Assembly: GCF_932276165.1 (NCBI RefSeq)
Contig: NC_064011.1
Location: 2,435,501 to 2,499,500, forward strand
Direction of reading: 5' to 3'
Origin: Plutella xylostella
Taxonomy: Eukaryota; Arthropoda; Insecta; Lepidoptera; Plutellidae
Length of the DNA: 64,000 nucleotides
Below, piece after piece: positions 1 through 10,635 of this stretch; position 1 is the first letter of the stretch; the number at the start of each line of letters is the position of its first letter. The notes under the pieces are model-generated. The model saw nothing but the letters and a program-made list of their open reading frames with translations, ran no database searches and was not told the DNA's origin. Position numbers and translations under genes: made by a program.

Positions 1-1639
1 CTGTATAAAATTAACATATGCTTTACTAAAAGCGGTCATTAATGTAAGTATCTAGCTCAAACGCCACTAGTAGGACCGGAATATGTGATCAATCATCACC
101 ACGACAATTGAATCGGACCCTACTGCGTGGGATAAAAACCCCAAGCGCCGGAGCATTATGACCAGTGGCTGAGCTTTTAAAAGCAGTAAATAATAGCATT
201 TTACTCACGGCTTATCAACTCAAACCTTCGTTGCGAAATCCTCAGCAATGGCTGCGTGCGCAGCAGCCGGCAGGCCCCACGCCGCCTGGTCCGCATCACG
301 CTACAGCTCCCGGCAGCGAGGACTCCGCAAATTCAATATTATATTTTTCCCCGTCGGAGCGAAGCCGACGAGAACCGTGGCTACATTGAGCCATTTTGCC
401 CAAGTGTTCACTTCAAAAGTCAAAAACCAACTGAGGCGCGCGGGCGACTCACTCTATTTATATAGGCACCCGCACCTTGCAAACTAAAGGTGGAGAGAAA
501 AATGGACTTTATTTAACTGTCACTGTGACCCTTATGATGCCGAACACGGAGAAAGTCGAAACGCCATATCTCACAATGTTTAACTAGGTTTCAGATAGGC
601 TCAGACTACATAATACTATGTTGCAAAGCTCTAATCTCACAAAAAATAACTAAACAACGACAATCAACGTACCTTGATTTTGTAGTTCATAATAGGGAAT
701 ATGCATGTGATTCAAATAAAGGTCAAATATTATTTTTAATAAACTTAGTAATTTCAAAATTATGCCTCCATCAATATTTTTGATTATAATTTATTTTTGA
801 CCGAGTAAATACTTTATTGTCGAAAAGTACAAAAGGGGCCGTCCATTAATCACGTGAGGTCGTTTTTCTAATTTTTTGACAACTCCCTCCCCCCTGGTGA
901 TATTTGGTGAGGTTTGGGACTAAACCCCCCCTCCCCCCCATGGATCACGTGTATTTTTTTGGAAGTCTATGTAACGTTGTTGCGCGGGGACTCGGGGAGT
1001 CGTTGCTTAGCAACAATGTTTACATAGTTTTCAGACAGGCTAGATACATAATATGTTATTTTTATTTCAGGAAAAATGCTTCTATTAGCGAGTTTCGCCT
1101 CAATTTTTTCTTTAAAAGTAGCCGTAATAATAGGTAAATCCATGCTGTCACACTATTTCACCAAAATATATCAATGCAGGTGCTATCTGTGCCAGCTGTT
1201 TGACGCCATATTTATTTTGGTGACTACTAGCGCAGCAGTGGCAAAACATTGAATAAAATTTTGAATCACCCGACTGGCTATTAACAATCCTCTAACTAGT
1301 TGGACGTCTAGTGGCGTTTGTTCAATCAAAGTTCGGCCTACTCATACAATTAATAGCATCATTCAATGAAAGAGCTAGTGATTCAATCAAAAAGGGGATT
1401 CAACCAGATGCCTGCGACATATAACTACATAAGTTATGGAGATAAGGATGGTGGCGTGTCCCCATGCAAAGGGGGGATCCTCCGACCAGGCCGGGTGGTG
1501 TGGCCTGGCGGGCAGCTGCCCAACGGTTAGCGTCGGGGTTGTATTTAATGCAGTGTAGCTGAGAAACTTCGATCACGCGATGTAGGATTAGTCGCTAGAG
1601 TCCGCCACAAAGCCAAGCATTAGTTAGTATGTGGCGTCA
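1..1639. other. No recognised gene; repeat-like patches
   Basis: I find no supportable gene. The short open frames between 165 and 490 lack family features. A TATA-like string lies at 455-466 just before a CACC-rich stretch, but no convincing coding region follows. G- and C-runs near 885-940 and 1470-1530 look like pieces of interspersed repeats. CCTGCGACATAT at about 1412-1423 matches one end of the TIR element at 2613-3420 and may be a fragment of it. Confidence 0.4.
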
Positions 1640-1911
1640 TAAAACTCAAGGCCAGTATAGGCAAGGCATAACATTTTCCTAACAACGAATTGATGAATAT
1701 GCGGGTCGCCGAACTGAAATGGGAGTGGGCGGGACACTTGGTCCGTCGGGAGGACGGAAGGTGGACAAAAAGGGTTGGCAGACCACCTGCTAGATGGTCC
1801 GATGACATCTGCAAGGTTGCAGGGAAGCAGTGGACCACAGCGGCACAGGACCGGAAGAATATCGTACAAATCCATCCTTATGCCTATACCCAAAAGTGGG
1901 CGATAGAAGGC

Positions 1912-1953
<42 letters not shown>
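1640..1953 (+). mobile_element. RTE-type LINE 3' remnant with GAT tail
   Basis: An open stretch at 1690-1912 encodes LKWEWAGHLVRR and VGRPPARWSDD, the conserved C-terminal words of RTE-type LINE ORFs; the same words occur in the longer RTE copy at 6586-8140. It ends in an uninterrupted (GAT)n run at about 1912-1953, the usual 3' tail of this family in this window. This is a 5'-truncated copy. Confidence 0.75.
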
Positions 1954-1957
<4 letters not shown>

Positions 1958-2040
1958 GGAATTAAGACAATCCCATAATAACAAAATGATAGTCATGAAA
2001 AGAGAGAGACATCCGTCAGGGTCAATTGGTCAGCAGTTGG

Positions 2041-2079
2041 GAGAATAGAATAGAATAGAATAGAATAGAATAGAATAAA
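2041..2079. repeat. (GAATA)n microsatellite
   Basis: Seven tandem GAATA-type units. The same pentamer forms the 3' tail of the SINEs at 15783-15941 and 49800-50137, so this may be an expanded tail of a lost SINE. Confidence 0.85.
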
Positions 2080-2107
2080 TAGAGGTACTTAATAACATAA
2101 AACTCAC

Positions 2108-2152
2108 CCCTCCATTTTGCTCTGACATAGACCGTATCATCTTCAGGAACGT
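2108..2152 (-). CDS. Microexon gene, 45-nt exon
   Basis: The acceptor TTTTTTTATGTACAG and donor GGG/GTGAGT are both good. In phase 0 it reads TFLKMIRSMSEQNGG, 15 codons. No downstream exon could be identified between 1 and 2107. Confidence 0.5.
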
Positions 2153-5100
2153 CTGTACATAAAAAAATTGCAAAGTTCTATGATGCGATTCTGAACAAGA
2201 CCTAAAACTTTAGATTTACCGAAATAGGAAACAGTAATTCTTACCTCATCTTTCAATGCTGCATCCTTCAAACATAAGTAGATAGTTGGTTAGATGTGGG
2301 TAAAAATATTACTTACTTCATTCATACTTAATAATCCTAATCATTTATAAATTAAGTAAACTTAAAAAGTTCACTAAAAATACTAATTCACTTACATTAT
2401 TCTCATTGCAATCTTTTCCCTATTTCGCATTAACAAAATCATTGTCATTAAAAAAAACTTACCATGTTAAAATTATCGTAATTCTGGAATACAATATATT
2501 TATTAAAACTTGCTGTTCCCGCGCGCTTCGCTTCGCCCTAAATAGTTTTCCCGTGGGAATTCCGGGATAAAAAGTAGCCTATGTTTTTTCCTAGGGTCTT
2601 GACCGTATATCTGTCGCAGGCATTTTGTATGATCTCGCCGTTTATATACGGCGTCGTCAGTTTACAAACGCTCGCTGTTTTGTAATTTGCCGAAGGCATA
2701 TTGATAACTCGTTCTGATTTCGACGATAATTGAAGTTTTAGGGTGACCATGATAAAACACAGTTTGAACTTAGAACAAATGGAAAATCTGACTTTATTTC
2801 AGGATTTCATGTAAGACTTTTTACTTTTGTTTTTAAAGTAGGTACCTAAGCAGGTACTACATAACTTAAAATATTTAATAAAAAGATACACTTAAATAAA
2901 AACAAACACTGGTGCCCGAATGCACTAAACTTAGGAAAACGCTAAACCCTTTACTAAAACATTTATGAAGCTCTAAAATAATATCCTGCATGTGTCCTCC
3001 ATACACCGGAATCTATGGATAACGTAGTAGTTTTTGGGTGCGGGATAACCTCAAAAACTTTGTCGTTTGTTTACGGCCTTTTTACTGCTCCTGCACTGTA
3101 ATAAATGACTTTAAAGTCACAATTATTTGGTTAAAATGCTTCTACACTCGTAATATTTGCACTGTTTTGAGTATTTATTGAGTCACAGAGCCACTACTTG
3201 ACGCCATTTTCAGCGCCGCGCGTGGTAAAAACCAGAACTAAATTCTTCAATTTGCCGCGGCATTATGTAAACGGCGTATGGATTGTCAATGAAATGTTCT
3301 GGCATATTATAAAATGACACGGCAATATACATTTTGCCTTCGGCATATTACAAAACAGCGAGCGTTTGTAAACTGACGACGCCGTATGTAAACGGCGAGA
3401 TCTTACAAAATGCCTGCGACATATCTACCAAATTTCATTAAAATCCGTTCAGTAGTTTTGGCGTGAAAGATTTGAGAACAATAATTTATTTTATAATTAC
3501 CTGTTATTATACGACTACCGAATTGGCCATGCTAACTTTCTGAACAACAAATTAACTTCAAAAAAGAACAGTTCCTGCTTAGGTATATTTGTACTGTCAC
3601 ATACGAGTAGAATTTGTGTAAACCTTAAATTATTTCTTACATTTTAGTGGTTTTTTGAAGTCGGTTTTTTAATTTTTTAATTATTATTTTATTTTATAGT
3701 TTTTAGTTTATTTCCAATAATTTTTAATCAAAAGTAAGGTGCAAATGATACCAAAAAGTCCTACTAATCAATACGAATCATTCAAGCCTATATGCTATAA
3801 TACCGTTCAAGGTCATCATCATATTTTGTTGTTATAAGAACTATATTTACGTTCTTAATTTCATTAGAATCGGTTAATATGTGCCCAAAATGGAAATTCA
3901 TACCCTGTTTTTACCCCTTTAAACACCCTTGGGGGTGAGATAAAATTCTGAAAAAATGGGACCACCTGGGAGCTCAACCCAATACAACAAAAAAAGAATT
4001 TTCAAAATCTGCTTATAAACGGCGGAGTAATCGGTGAACATACATAAAAAATATATAAAAAAAAAGATCCCAACGAATTGAGAACCTCCTCCTTTTTTTG
4101 AAGTCGGTTAAAAACCGTTTCGAGGACTATGCTTTTTGTACAATTTCTAGTTATCAGATTTTAAATTAAGTCTCTATTTTTTTAATTATTCAATAAAAAC
4201 TTTCATTTGCCCTTTCTATTTTTTGTAAATTAGGATTTATGCACAAAATGCATTCATTTGCCAATTAACAAAGTAATCTGTGGCATTTGCCTACAAAAAA
4301 ACAGTTAACGTCAAACTCAAACGTCAAAGCGTGTGTTTATTTATCTTTGCCATTTGTTACAGAGAGGATGCAGAGAGGTTAGAAGTAGAAAAATTGTTTT
4401 AATTTATAAATGAGCAAAGTAGAAGGAAAGAGAAGGTCGGAAAAACTGTACATTAATAGCCGTCGATTTGAAGGGTGTGGGGGTGGGGGGGTGAGGGAGG
4501 GGGGCAGAGGGCATCCTCTCGTACCCTCCGTCACCCACGGAGACCCTTGGTTTCCAAGATATTCGTGATTGAATTTGAGGTTAGGTTTGTTTTACTCTAT
4601 ATCTGAAACGCTCCGCTCCGCTTCGCTGCGCTCCGCTTCCGCGTTTTTAAGGTTATGTTTTTTCGTCAAAATCACGACTTGTCACTTTGACAAGTGTCCC
4701 CAAAGCGATATCGAAAATTTACTATGTGATATCCATCTTTGATAATTAATTACTAAAAAACTAAGAAGCTCCGCAAGTTGAAACTTCGCATGAAGCTGTC
4801 TTATAACATCAACTATCTATCAAAAAATCACGAAAGCCCAAATCTGTAGCTATTAATGTACAGTTTATCCAGAAGGTCTGGAAGGAGGAAAATGACGTAG
4901 CTGTGCAATATCAAAGAGTGAACCGGTGTAACCGTATAATTTCCTTCCCTTTAAATCGCCGGGAGCAGACGGCATAGTGCCGGCTCTTCTACAGTGGGAG
5001 GTCGACATTATTGTACCAAGGATGGTAGTTATCTACCGGGCCTGTCTGGCCCTGGGATATATACCAAAGGGATGGAGAGAGGTGAAGGTAGTATTTTTAC

Positions 5101-8100
5101 CTAAACCAGGTAAAGATGACTACACTTCTCCGAAAGCCTATAGACCCATCAGTCTGTCATCATTTCTTCTAAAAACTTTAGAACGACTTTTCGATAGATA
5201 TATACGTGACGGTGCACTTTCTGTGAAACCTGTTCATCCTAATCAACATGTGTACCAACCAGGTAAGTCGACAGAGTCGGCTTTACAGTCTTTACACACA
5301 GTAGTAAGCAAAATTGAAAACTCAATATTGCTGCAACAATCTTGCCTTGCTGTATTTATTGATATCGAAGGAGCTTTTGATAAAACTATGTTTACCAGCA
5401 TAAAAAACAATCTCAAAAATCATGATGTTCATCCAGTCAACAGTACCTGGATAACAAATATGCTTAAATCAAGAACAGTATCTTTTACTTCAACAAATAC
5501 TATAAGATGCAAAGTATCAAAAGGCTGCCCGCAGGGTGGAGTGTTATCACCCTTGTTATGGGTTATAGTAGTGAATGGTTTACTTTGCGATCTAAATAAT
5601 AAAGGATTTACCACAATAGCCTACGCCGATGACATCACTATTCTCATCCGGGGCTTGTTTGTAACACCTTATGTGAAAGAATGCAACTTGCACTAAACAT
5701 TATAGAGGAATGGTGCCATAAACATGAACTGTCGGTGAACCCGACCAAAACAGAAATGGTGCTATTTACTAAAAAGACTAAAATAGGCAATTTAAAACTA
5801 CCTAAACTATTTAATACAACCTTAAAGTTGACAAATGAGGTAAAATATCTTGGCGTATGGCTAGACCACCGTTTAAGCTGGTCTAAGCATATTGAAAAGA
5901 CCCTGAGTAAAGCTACAATATAATAATATCTTTATCAAACTAGTAAACTTGTAGGATCTAAATGGGGATTAAAACCGAAGCTATGCAAATGGCTGTACAC
6001 AGCGGTGGTCAGACCTATAATAACCTATGGAGCAGTAGTGTGGTGGCAAAGATCAAACCTCACCACTGTGAAAAACAAACTACATACGACAGTTTCAAAG
6101 ACTTGCCTGTGTTTCAATTACCGGCTGTATGAAGTCAACTCCAACAGCCGCCCTAGAGATAATTCTTGGACTTCCGCCGCTTGATATGATCATCAAGCAG
6201 GAAGTCAAAGCGGCGGCGATAAGACTAAGTAACCTTGGACTTTGGTCAACAAAGAATTCTGCACAGGGCCACAGCCAGATACTTGACACTGCCAAGATGT
6301 CGGCGCCCGGGTCCACTGAATGCAGCGACGCCATGATAACAACTTTTATGTTCAATAGAAGCTACACTATCAAACGAGATCCGTGCACATTGGATGACAA
6401 TAACTACGACGTCAATATCTACATCGATGGAGCTAAAAACAAAAAGGGCAGCGGTGGAGGTGTATTCTGCCCGGAATTTAACCTGGAATACTCTGTCAGC
6501 TTTGGGAATAATGCTACTGTTTTTCAGGCAGAAGCTGCCAGCCTACTTGACGGAGCTACACAAATAAGACACAAAAAATTGCAAGATATGCTTCTACACA
6601 GACAGCATGGCTATTCTATGTGCGTTAGAGGCGAGATTAGGATAGCCCTTGAGCAGCTCAAAAACAACAAGGCTCCGGGTGAAGACGGAATTACTACAGA
6701 GCTTCGGAAAGCTGGATGTATTGCAATCCTCGAACAGCTCCAGAGGCTCTTCATTTCGGTTCTTCACAATGGCATTACACCGGAGGCATGGTCTGAGAGC
6801 GTCGTGGTATTGTTCTTTAAGAAGGGTGACAAAACCCTTCTTAAGAACTATAGACCGATCTCGCTTTTAAGCCATGTATACAAGCTGTTCTCAAGGGTTA
6901 TCACGAACCGTCTTGCCCAAAAGTTAGACGAGTTTCAGCCCCCAGAGCAGGCTGGGTTTCGAAAAGGCTTTAGTACAATAGACCACATCCACACAGTAAG
7001 GCAGATTATACAGAAGACCGAAGAGTATAGTCAGCCTCTGTGTCTAGCCTTTGTGGACTATGAAAAAGCCTTCGACTCCATCGAGACCTGGGCAGTTTTG
7101 GAATCCTTGCAGAGATGCCAAATCAATTGGCGCTATATCGAGGTGTTGAGATGTCTGTACAATGCCGCTACTATGACTGTCCAAGTACAGGACCACAAGA
7201 CAAGACCTATCCAACTGCAACGTGGAGTGAGACAGGGGGATGTGATATCTCCGAAACTGTTCACCAATGCATTGGAAGATGTCTTTAAGACGTTGGACTG
7301 GAAAGGACATGGCATATGTATAAATGGCGAGTACATGTCACACCTCCGCTTCGCGGACGACATCGTTATTATGGCAGAATCTCTGCAGGAACTCAGCTGG
7401 ATGCTAAGTGGCCTAAATGCTGCTTCCCGACGTGTAGGCCTCGGTATGACCTTGGACAAGACGAAAGTCATGTACAATGCTCACATCAAACCGGAGCCCG
7501 TCGCCGTTGGTGAGGCAACAATCGAAGTTGTGCAAGAATATGTCTACCTCGGGCAGACTATTCGGCTAGGCAGAAGCAACTTCGACAAGGAGGCTGCAAA
7601 GCGCATCCAACTGGGTTGGGCTGCATTCGGGAAACTTCGTCACATATTCTTCTCGGCCATTCCTCAGAGCCTGAAGACAAAAGTCTTCAACCAGTGCGTC
7701 CTGCCAGTGATAACGTATGGTGCAGAGACGTGGACACTGGCGGTAAGACTGGTCCACCGATTTAAAGTCGCTCAGCGTGCTATGGAGAGAGCTATGCTTG
7801 GGGTTTCTCTGATGGATCGTATCAGAAATGAGGTTATCCGAGGACTAAGGTTACCGACATAGCTGTCAAAATATGCAAGCTGAAGTGGCAGTGGGCTGGT
7901 CATATCTGCCGAAGAATCGATAACCTTTGGGGTAGACGAGTTCTCGAGTGGAGACCACGAACAGGCAAATGCAGCGTGGGACGCCCTCCTGCCCGCTGGA
8001 CTGACGACCTTAGGCGGGTGGCGGGTAGTGGTTGGATGAGGAAGGCCGAGGACCGAGTGTTGTGGCGCTCCTTGGGAGAGGCCTATGTCCAGCAGTGGAT

Positions 8101-9458
8101 GATTGTTGACGTGCACGTCTTGAACCCCGTGCTAAGCTAGCAGGATAAGTGTGCATTAGTCGTTTTATTTCCCATTTTGCGGCAAATATATGTACACGGC
8201 GAGCTACATGAATGGGATGGGAAGTACCTTAAATACTGAAGATGGGGAATTTTACTACTATAACATAATAACTATATACTTATATAAAAAATCCTTGGGA
8301 CAGGGACGGGAAAAAAATCCTTAGGGACGAGAGAACTTCTTTCATGGAAAGGAAAACATTCTAAGTCAGCTAGTTTTAAATAATTTGGCGACCGAATGGC
8401 GTAGTGGTTAGTGACCCTGACTACTGAGCCGAAGGTCCCGGGTTCGATTCCCGGCTGGGGCAGATATTTGTTTAAACACAGATATTTGTTCTCGGGTCTT
8501 GGGTGTTGATATTTATATTTAGTATCTATCTATCTATGTATTTGTGTAGATATATCAGCTGTCCGATACCCATAACACAGGTTCTGCCTAGCTTGGGGTC
8601 GGATAGCGGTGTGTGAGATGTCCCCATATATTTATTATACCTATTTATTTATTATTATTTATAAATAAATAGTTGTAATGAATAAATACAAGAATAACGA
8701 AATTAGTTCCTTAAAATGGTCTATTTTTTAAAAATACATATCATAGATTGGTAGCATGGCCAATTGTGCATTGGTTAAAGTCTGTTTTTTAATCTCAGAT
8801 ACTTAATGGACAGAATCTGAACGGTTCATCAACAGTCGATTGTCTTGGCTGATGATGATGATGAACTTACATAGGGTGTCACAGGTGCATCCTGAAAATT
8901 CATTATTATAGTTAAAATAGGGTTGTAATTTTTATCATAAAGTATTCTGTAAGTACCTACCTACCGGGATTTTCTAAAAGTTGTTGACCAAAATTGATCA
9001 GAATGACCAATCGGTATCGTACGTATCGGATCAAAGGGATTGTCATAAATGTATGGAAAAACGGCGGCGGCAATGCCGATAAAGATGCACTAAATTTTAG
9101 TGAAATTCTAAACAAGGAATACTTCATGAGACGTGTCCGTTGCATATACCGAAAGCAAAAAAAAACACTCACACCTTGTACTGTACTCCCTTGCGGGGTA
9201 GGCAGAGGTGCATAGCTGCACCCACTTTTCGCCAGTGTTATGTTAGTCCCAATGTAATAGGGGGCGGGCCTATTGCCATTTTACGGGCACATCCAAGACC
9301 AGACGATGCCGAAAGCATAGACTAATACACTAGTGTCTATGCCGAAAGGTAGACGCTTATTAGTAGGTACTCACATATTCAGGAACCGGAGCCGGAGCAC
9401 TTTCAACAAAAGAAATTATTATTGTTGTCAAAGTTAAAAGGTACACTTCTAACATCAT
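2108..9458 (-). CDS. Candidate microexon gene for a secreted protein
   Basis: This is a hand-assembled minus-strand gene. Exon 1 (9375-9458) encodes a signal peptide and the short sequence APAPVPEY. It is followed by 8871-8891, 2463-2483, possibly 2396-2419, then 2245-2265 and 2108-2152. Every exon is a multiple of three (84, 21, 21, 24, 21, 45 nt), starts in phase 0, and has a GT donor of GTAAG or GTGAG type and an AG acceptor. The gene probably continues past the left edge, because no stop codon is reached. The large intron between 8871 and 2483 holds the I-type and RTE-type LINEs. I recognise no family. Symmetric microexons behind a signal peptide recall the microexon genes of some parasites and gall insects, but that is an analogy. 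Transcript data would settle it; the exon set may be incomplete. Confidence 0.5.
2245..2265 (-). CDS. Microexon gene, 21-nt exon (DAALKDE)
   Basis: The donor GAG/GTAAGA is strong; the acceptor TTTGAAG is weak. Seven codons read DAALKDE in phase 0. The first residues DA echo the 21-nt exon at 8871-8891 (DAPVTPY). Confidence 0.45.
2396..2419 (-). CDS. Microexon gene, possible 24-nt exon
   Basis: The donor is AAT/GTAAGT. The acceptor (GCGAAATAG) has a weak pyrimidine tract. Eight codons read GKDCNENN, phase 0 at both ends. It is included because length and phase fit the set, but it is the weakest member. Confidence 0.3.
2463..2483 (-). CDS. Microexon gene, 21-nt exon (NYDNFNM)
   Basis: A good acceptor (TTGTATTCCAG) and donor (ATG/GTAAGT) bound seven codons, NYDNFNM, in phase 0. 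It lies 29 nt from the Helitron-like repeat at 2512. Confidence 0.5.
2512..3475 (-). mobile_element. Helitron-like repeat, split by a TIR element
   Basis: On the minus strand the outer parts (3421-3475 and 2512-2612) match the Helitron-like copies at 15404-15613 and 62853-63075: the ACGGATTTTAATGAAATTTG region, then the CCCACGGGAAAAC segment and the GGGAACAGC end. The 5' half is missing. A TIR element with a 6-bp duplicated flank sits inside (2613-3420). Confidence 0.65.
2613..3420. mobile_element. Non-autonomous TIR DNA transposon, ~808 bp
   Basis: The ends are inverted repeats about 90 bp long starting GTCGCAGGCATTTTGTA, with a few mismatches. The flanks carry the direct repeat ATATCT (2607-2612 and 3421-3426). 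No transposase is visible. It is inserted in a Helitron-like repeat. Superfamily is not assigned. Confidence 0.8.
3476..4442. repeat. Interspersed repeat sequence, no gene
   Basis: The words GAAGTCGGTT at about 3656 and 4100 and GGCCATGCTAACTTTCTGAA near 3522 look like common lepidopteran interspersed repeats. I see no coding potential. Confidence 0.4.
4443..4866. mobile_element. Miniature TIR element
   Basis: The ends AAACTGTACATTAATAGC and GCTATTAATGTACAGTTT are perfect inverted complements. The interior contains a G-rich run (4475-4510) and a CGCTCCGCTTC repeat (4608-4640). No open frame is of interest. Confidence 0.7.
4951..6585 (+). pseudogene. 5'-truncated I-type LINE ORF2 (RT plus RNase H)
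   Basis: The frame opens at 4951 with SPGADGIVPALL, an RT word. RT motifs follow: YRPISLSSFLLK, AVFIDIEGAFD (catalytic Asp), GCPQGGVLSPLLW and IAYADDITI (catalytic YADD). A thumb/connection part in another frame (5681-5923) includes VKYLGVWLDHRLSW. The RNase H part in a third frame contains NIYIDGAKNKKGSGGGVF and VFQAEAASLLDGA, the first Asp and Glu motifs. At least two frameshifts and stop codons near 5923 break it. RT with a C-terminal RNase H places it in the I group. The endonuclease is lost, and an RTE fragment replaces the rest. Confidence 0.8.
6129..7862 (+). CDS. Chimeric ORF: I-type RNase H part fused to RTE reverse transcriptase
   Basis: A 577-codon open frame joins two unrelated retroelements. 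Residues 1 to about 150 are the RNase H part of the I-type element; from about residue 155 on it is RTE-type RT. RT landmarks: NNKAPGEDGITTEL, KNYRPISLLSHVYK, CLAFVDYEKAFDS (catalytic Asp), RGVRQGDVISPKLF and LRFADDIVIMAE (catalytic FADD), then YLGQTIRL and PVITYGAETWTL. A frameshift near 7845 ends the frame early; the usual RTE C-terminus continues in another frame to the stop at 8138-8140. The fusion is in frame, probably by chance. Confidence 0.8.
   Translation: MKSTPTAALEIILGLPPLDMIIKQEVKAAAIRLSNLGLWSTKNSAQGHSQILDTAKMSAPGSTECSDAMITTFMFNRSYTIKRDPCTLDDNNYDVNIYIDGAKNKKGSGGGVFCPEFNLEYSVSFGNNATVFQAEAASLLDGATQIRHKKLQDMLLHRQHGYSMCVRGEIRIALEQLKNNKAPGEDGITTELRKAGCIAILEQLQRLFISVLHNGITPEAWSESVVVLFFKKGDKTLLKNYRPISLLSHVYKLFSRVITNRLAQKLDEFQPPEQAGFRKGFSTIDHIHTVRQIIQKTEEYSQPLCLAFVDYEKAFDSIETWAVLESLQRCQINWRYIEVLRCLYNAATMTVQVQDHKTRPIQLQRGVRQGDVISPKLFTNALEDVFKTLDWKGHGICINGEYMSHLRFADDIVIMAESLQELSWMLSGLNAASRRVGLGMTLDKTKVMYNAHIKPEPVAVGEATIEVVQEYVYLGQTIRLGRSNFDKEAAKRIQLGWAAFGKLRHIFFSAIPQSLKTKVFNQCVLPVITYGAETWTLAVRLVHRFKVAQRAMERAMLGVSLMDRIRNEVIRGLRLPT
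6586..8140 (+). mobile_element. RTE/BovB-type LINE, 5'-truncated
   Basis: It starts around 6586-6600 inside the I-type element. RT motifs are listed with the chimeric ORF. After the frameshift at about 7845 the C-terminal words LKWQWAGHICRR, VGRPPARWTDDLR and EAYVQQWM follow to 8140. This is the longest copy of a family that recurs as 3' fragments at many places here (for example 20221-20496, 26815-28130, 48740-48870). The endonuclease is absent. Confidence 0.85.
8387..8640 (+). mobile_element. tRNA-derived SINE, full-length looking
   Basis: The head has a Pol III A box (TGGCGTAGTGG) and B box (GGTTCGATTCC) followed by CCGGCTGGGGCAG. The body contains CTGTCCGATACCCATAACAC and GCTTGGGGTCGGATAG, then a T/A-rich tail. 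The same family occurs in reverse at 12741-12983 and 41214-41395. Confidence 0.85.
8871..8891 (-). CDS. Microexon gene, 21-nt exon (DAPVTPY)
   Basis: The acceptor is AATTTTCAG and the donor TAT/GTAAGT. Seven codons read DAPVTPY in phase 0 at both ends. The intron begins GTAAGTTCATCATC, so an ATC-repeat tract lies right beside the donor, as at several receptor exons. Confidence 0.55.
8940..9362. mobile_element. Miniature element family (AAGCGTCC ends), composite
   Basis: It contains CGGTATCGTACGTATCGGAT on the left and GCCGAAAGGTAGACGCTTA on the right, the end words of the family also seen at 15668-16045, 44452-44637 and 62325-62505. A further repeat starting around CTCCCTTGCGGGGTAGGCAG (about 9187) sits inside. 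It lies in the first intron of the microexon gene. Confidence 0.5.
9375..9458 (-). CDS. Microexon gene, exon 1: signal peptide
   Basis: ATG ATG at 9458-9453 opens 28 codons: a hydrophobic core (VYLLTLTTIIISFV), then ES and the likely mature start APAPVPEY. The exon ends at a strong donor, TAT/GTGAGT, in phase 0. Either Met could start; I chose the first. A TATA-like TTTTTATAG lies about 35 nt upstream on the minus strand. Confidence 0.6.
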
Positions 9459-9462
9459 TCTT

Positions 9463-10436
9463 GTTTTACCATATTCTTTTGCTTAACGGCTATAAAAATG
9501 TAGTAGGAGAAATTGATTTCTTAGTTGTTTAGGTACTTAATCAATTTGGTGTGTGGTGCTCTACAGGGTGTTACTAAAAAGTTGGTTATAAATGGTCATA
9601 GGGATAAAGCCTACAGGATGAAAGCTTATTAGTGACCTGTTAGATCAATGTGCTGATATCGTGACAACATTAAATTTATTTTTGATTCAACCCTGAAATC
9701 GTAAAAAGTAGTTTCCCATTCTTAAACATGACACATATTTGTTATTGTAGGATTCATTGACATGTCGACGGGAGTATCTCTGATAAATTAACACAATTTA
9801 GATATAGTTAATAGTTTTCTCTACTGTGATAGACAGACAGATGTGGCTCCCCTTGCGAAAGGGCTTAATCCAACGGGTGAGTTTTACCTACTGTATGTAT
9901 GTAAGTACATAACAAAAATATACAGGAAATTAAAAAAATAGTAGTTAACCAAGCCAAAGGGAGTAAATCTGAAATCTAATTACAGCACACCATGTACACA
10001 TAAAGGCATCGAGATTAAAGTCTGTAGTTAATTAAAATATGTAATTATTAATTTTTCCATATTTTATAAGTACCTAGCGGCGGTAAAGTTTTTGTCTAAA
10101 AAAAAGTTTGATTGTATGTATGTATTGGTGTACATTATGTATATTATAATATAATTATTGAAATCACCAAACAAATTTTAATTGATGTTTATTTACAGTA
10201 GTGTTTCATTACACATTATACAGGATGTTCGACTCGACAAAGATTGCCCATTCTAATAGGTACAGTAGGTATCGGATCTAGTCTATATTTTGGATACAAA
10301 ACAATATTTTTATCATTGTATCATGAATTCGTAAAGTTAGCATAACATCATTATAAATAATCGTCCACTTAAACTTTATAATATTTATTGTAACAGATCG
10401 GAATAACTAGACGTGAACTTTGCTCTGTAAGGGCGA
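9463..10436. other. Intergenic, no gene seen
   Basis: This region separates the start of the microexon gene from the 3' end of the ommochrome-binding-like gene. It holds AT-rich sequence and ACAGGGTGTTAC (about 9562) and ACAGGATGTTCGAC words typical of miniature elements. Nothing else is supportable. Confidence 0.4.
10384..10389 (-). terminator. Candidate polyadenylation signal
   Basis: AATAAA on the minus strand, about 250 nt downstream of the stop codon at 10636. Position only; no cleavage-site evidence. Confidence 0.3.
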
Positions 10437-10555
10437 GGCCCCATTGGTGCGTTGCATCGGCACTAGCTTAGCGACGTCATCGTCAATGCCATAAAAATGG
10501 GACATTTGGACGACCGTTCCTTTGGAACGACGAGACACAACGCATCAATGGGGCC
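10437..10555. repeat. Fold-back element, 119 bp
   Basis: The ends GGCCCCATTGGTGCGTTG and CAACGCATCAATGGGGCC are inverted complements with one mismatch. It contains CGTTCCTTTGGAACG, a small palindrome. Probably a miniature TIR element just downstream of the gene ending at 10636. Confidence 0.65.
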
Positions 10556-10635
10556 TGAACCCGAATTTGAGATAGAAGGTCGTTCATAGTTAGGAGATTT
10601 TAACGTCTCTTTCCCTGTCATCACATCTTAATTTC

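Noticed and set aside
165..487. Overlapping plus-strand frames of 69-79 codons near a TATA-like string
   Set aside because: No family features, no splice context, and three overlapping frames of similar length; GC-rich composition alone explains them.
1830..2048. Frames with poly-Met or poly-Ile
   Set aside because: Translations of the GAT microsatellite tail, not genes.
2301..2330. A further microexon ending GAA/GTAAGT
   Set aside because: No acceptor upstream gives an open frame of a length divisible by three.
7133..7477. 114-codon minus-strand frame
   Set aside because: Antisense of the RTE reverse transcriptase.
8420..8460. A tRNA gene
   Set aside because: It has A and B boxes but is followed by a SINE body and recurs elsewhere with the same body; the stems do not form a proper tRNA.
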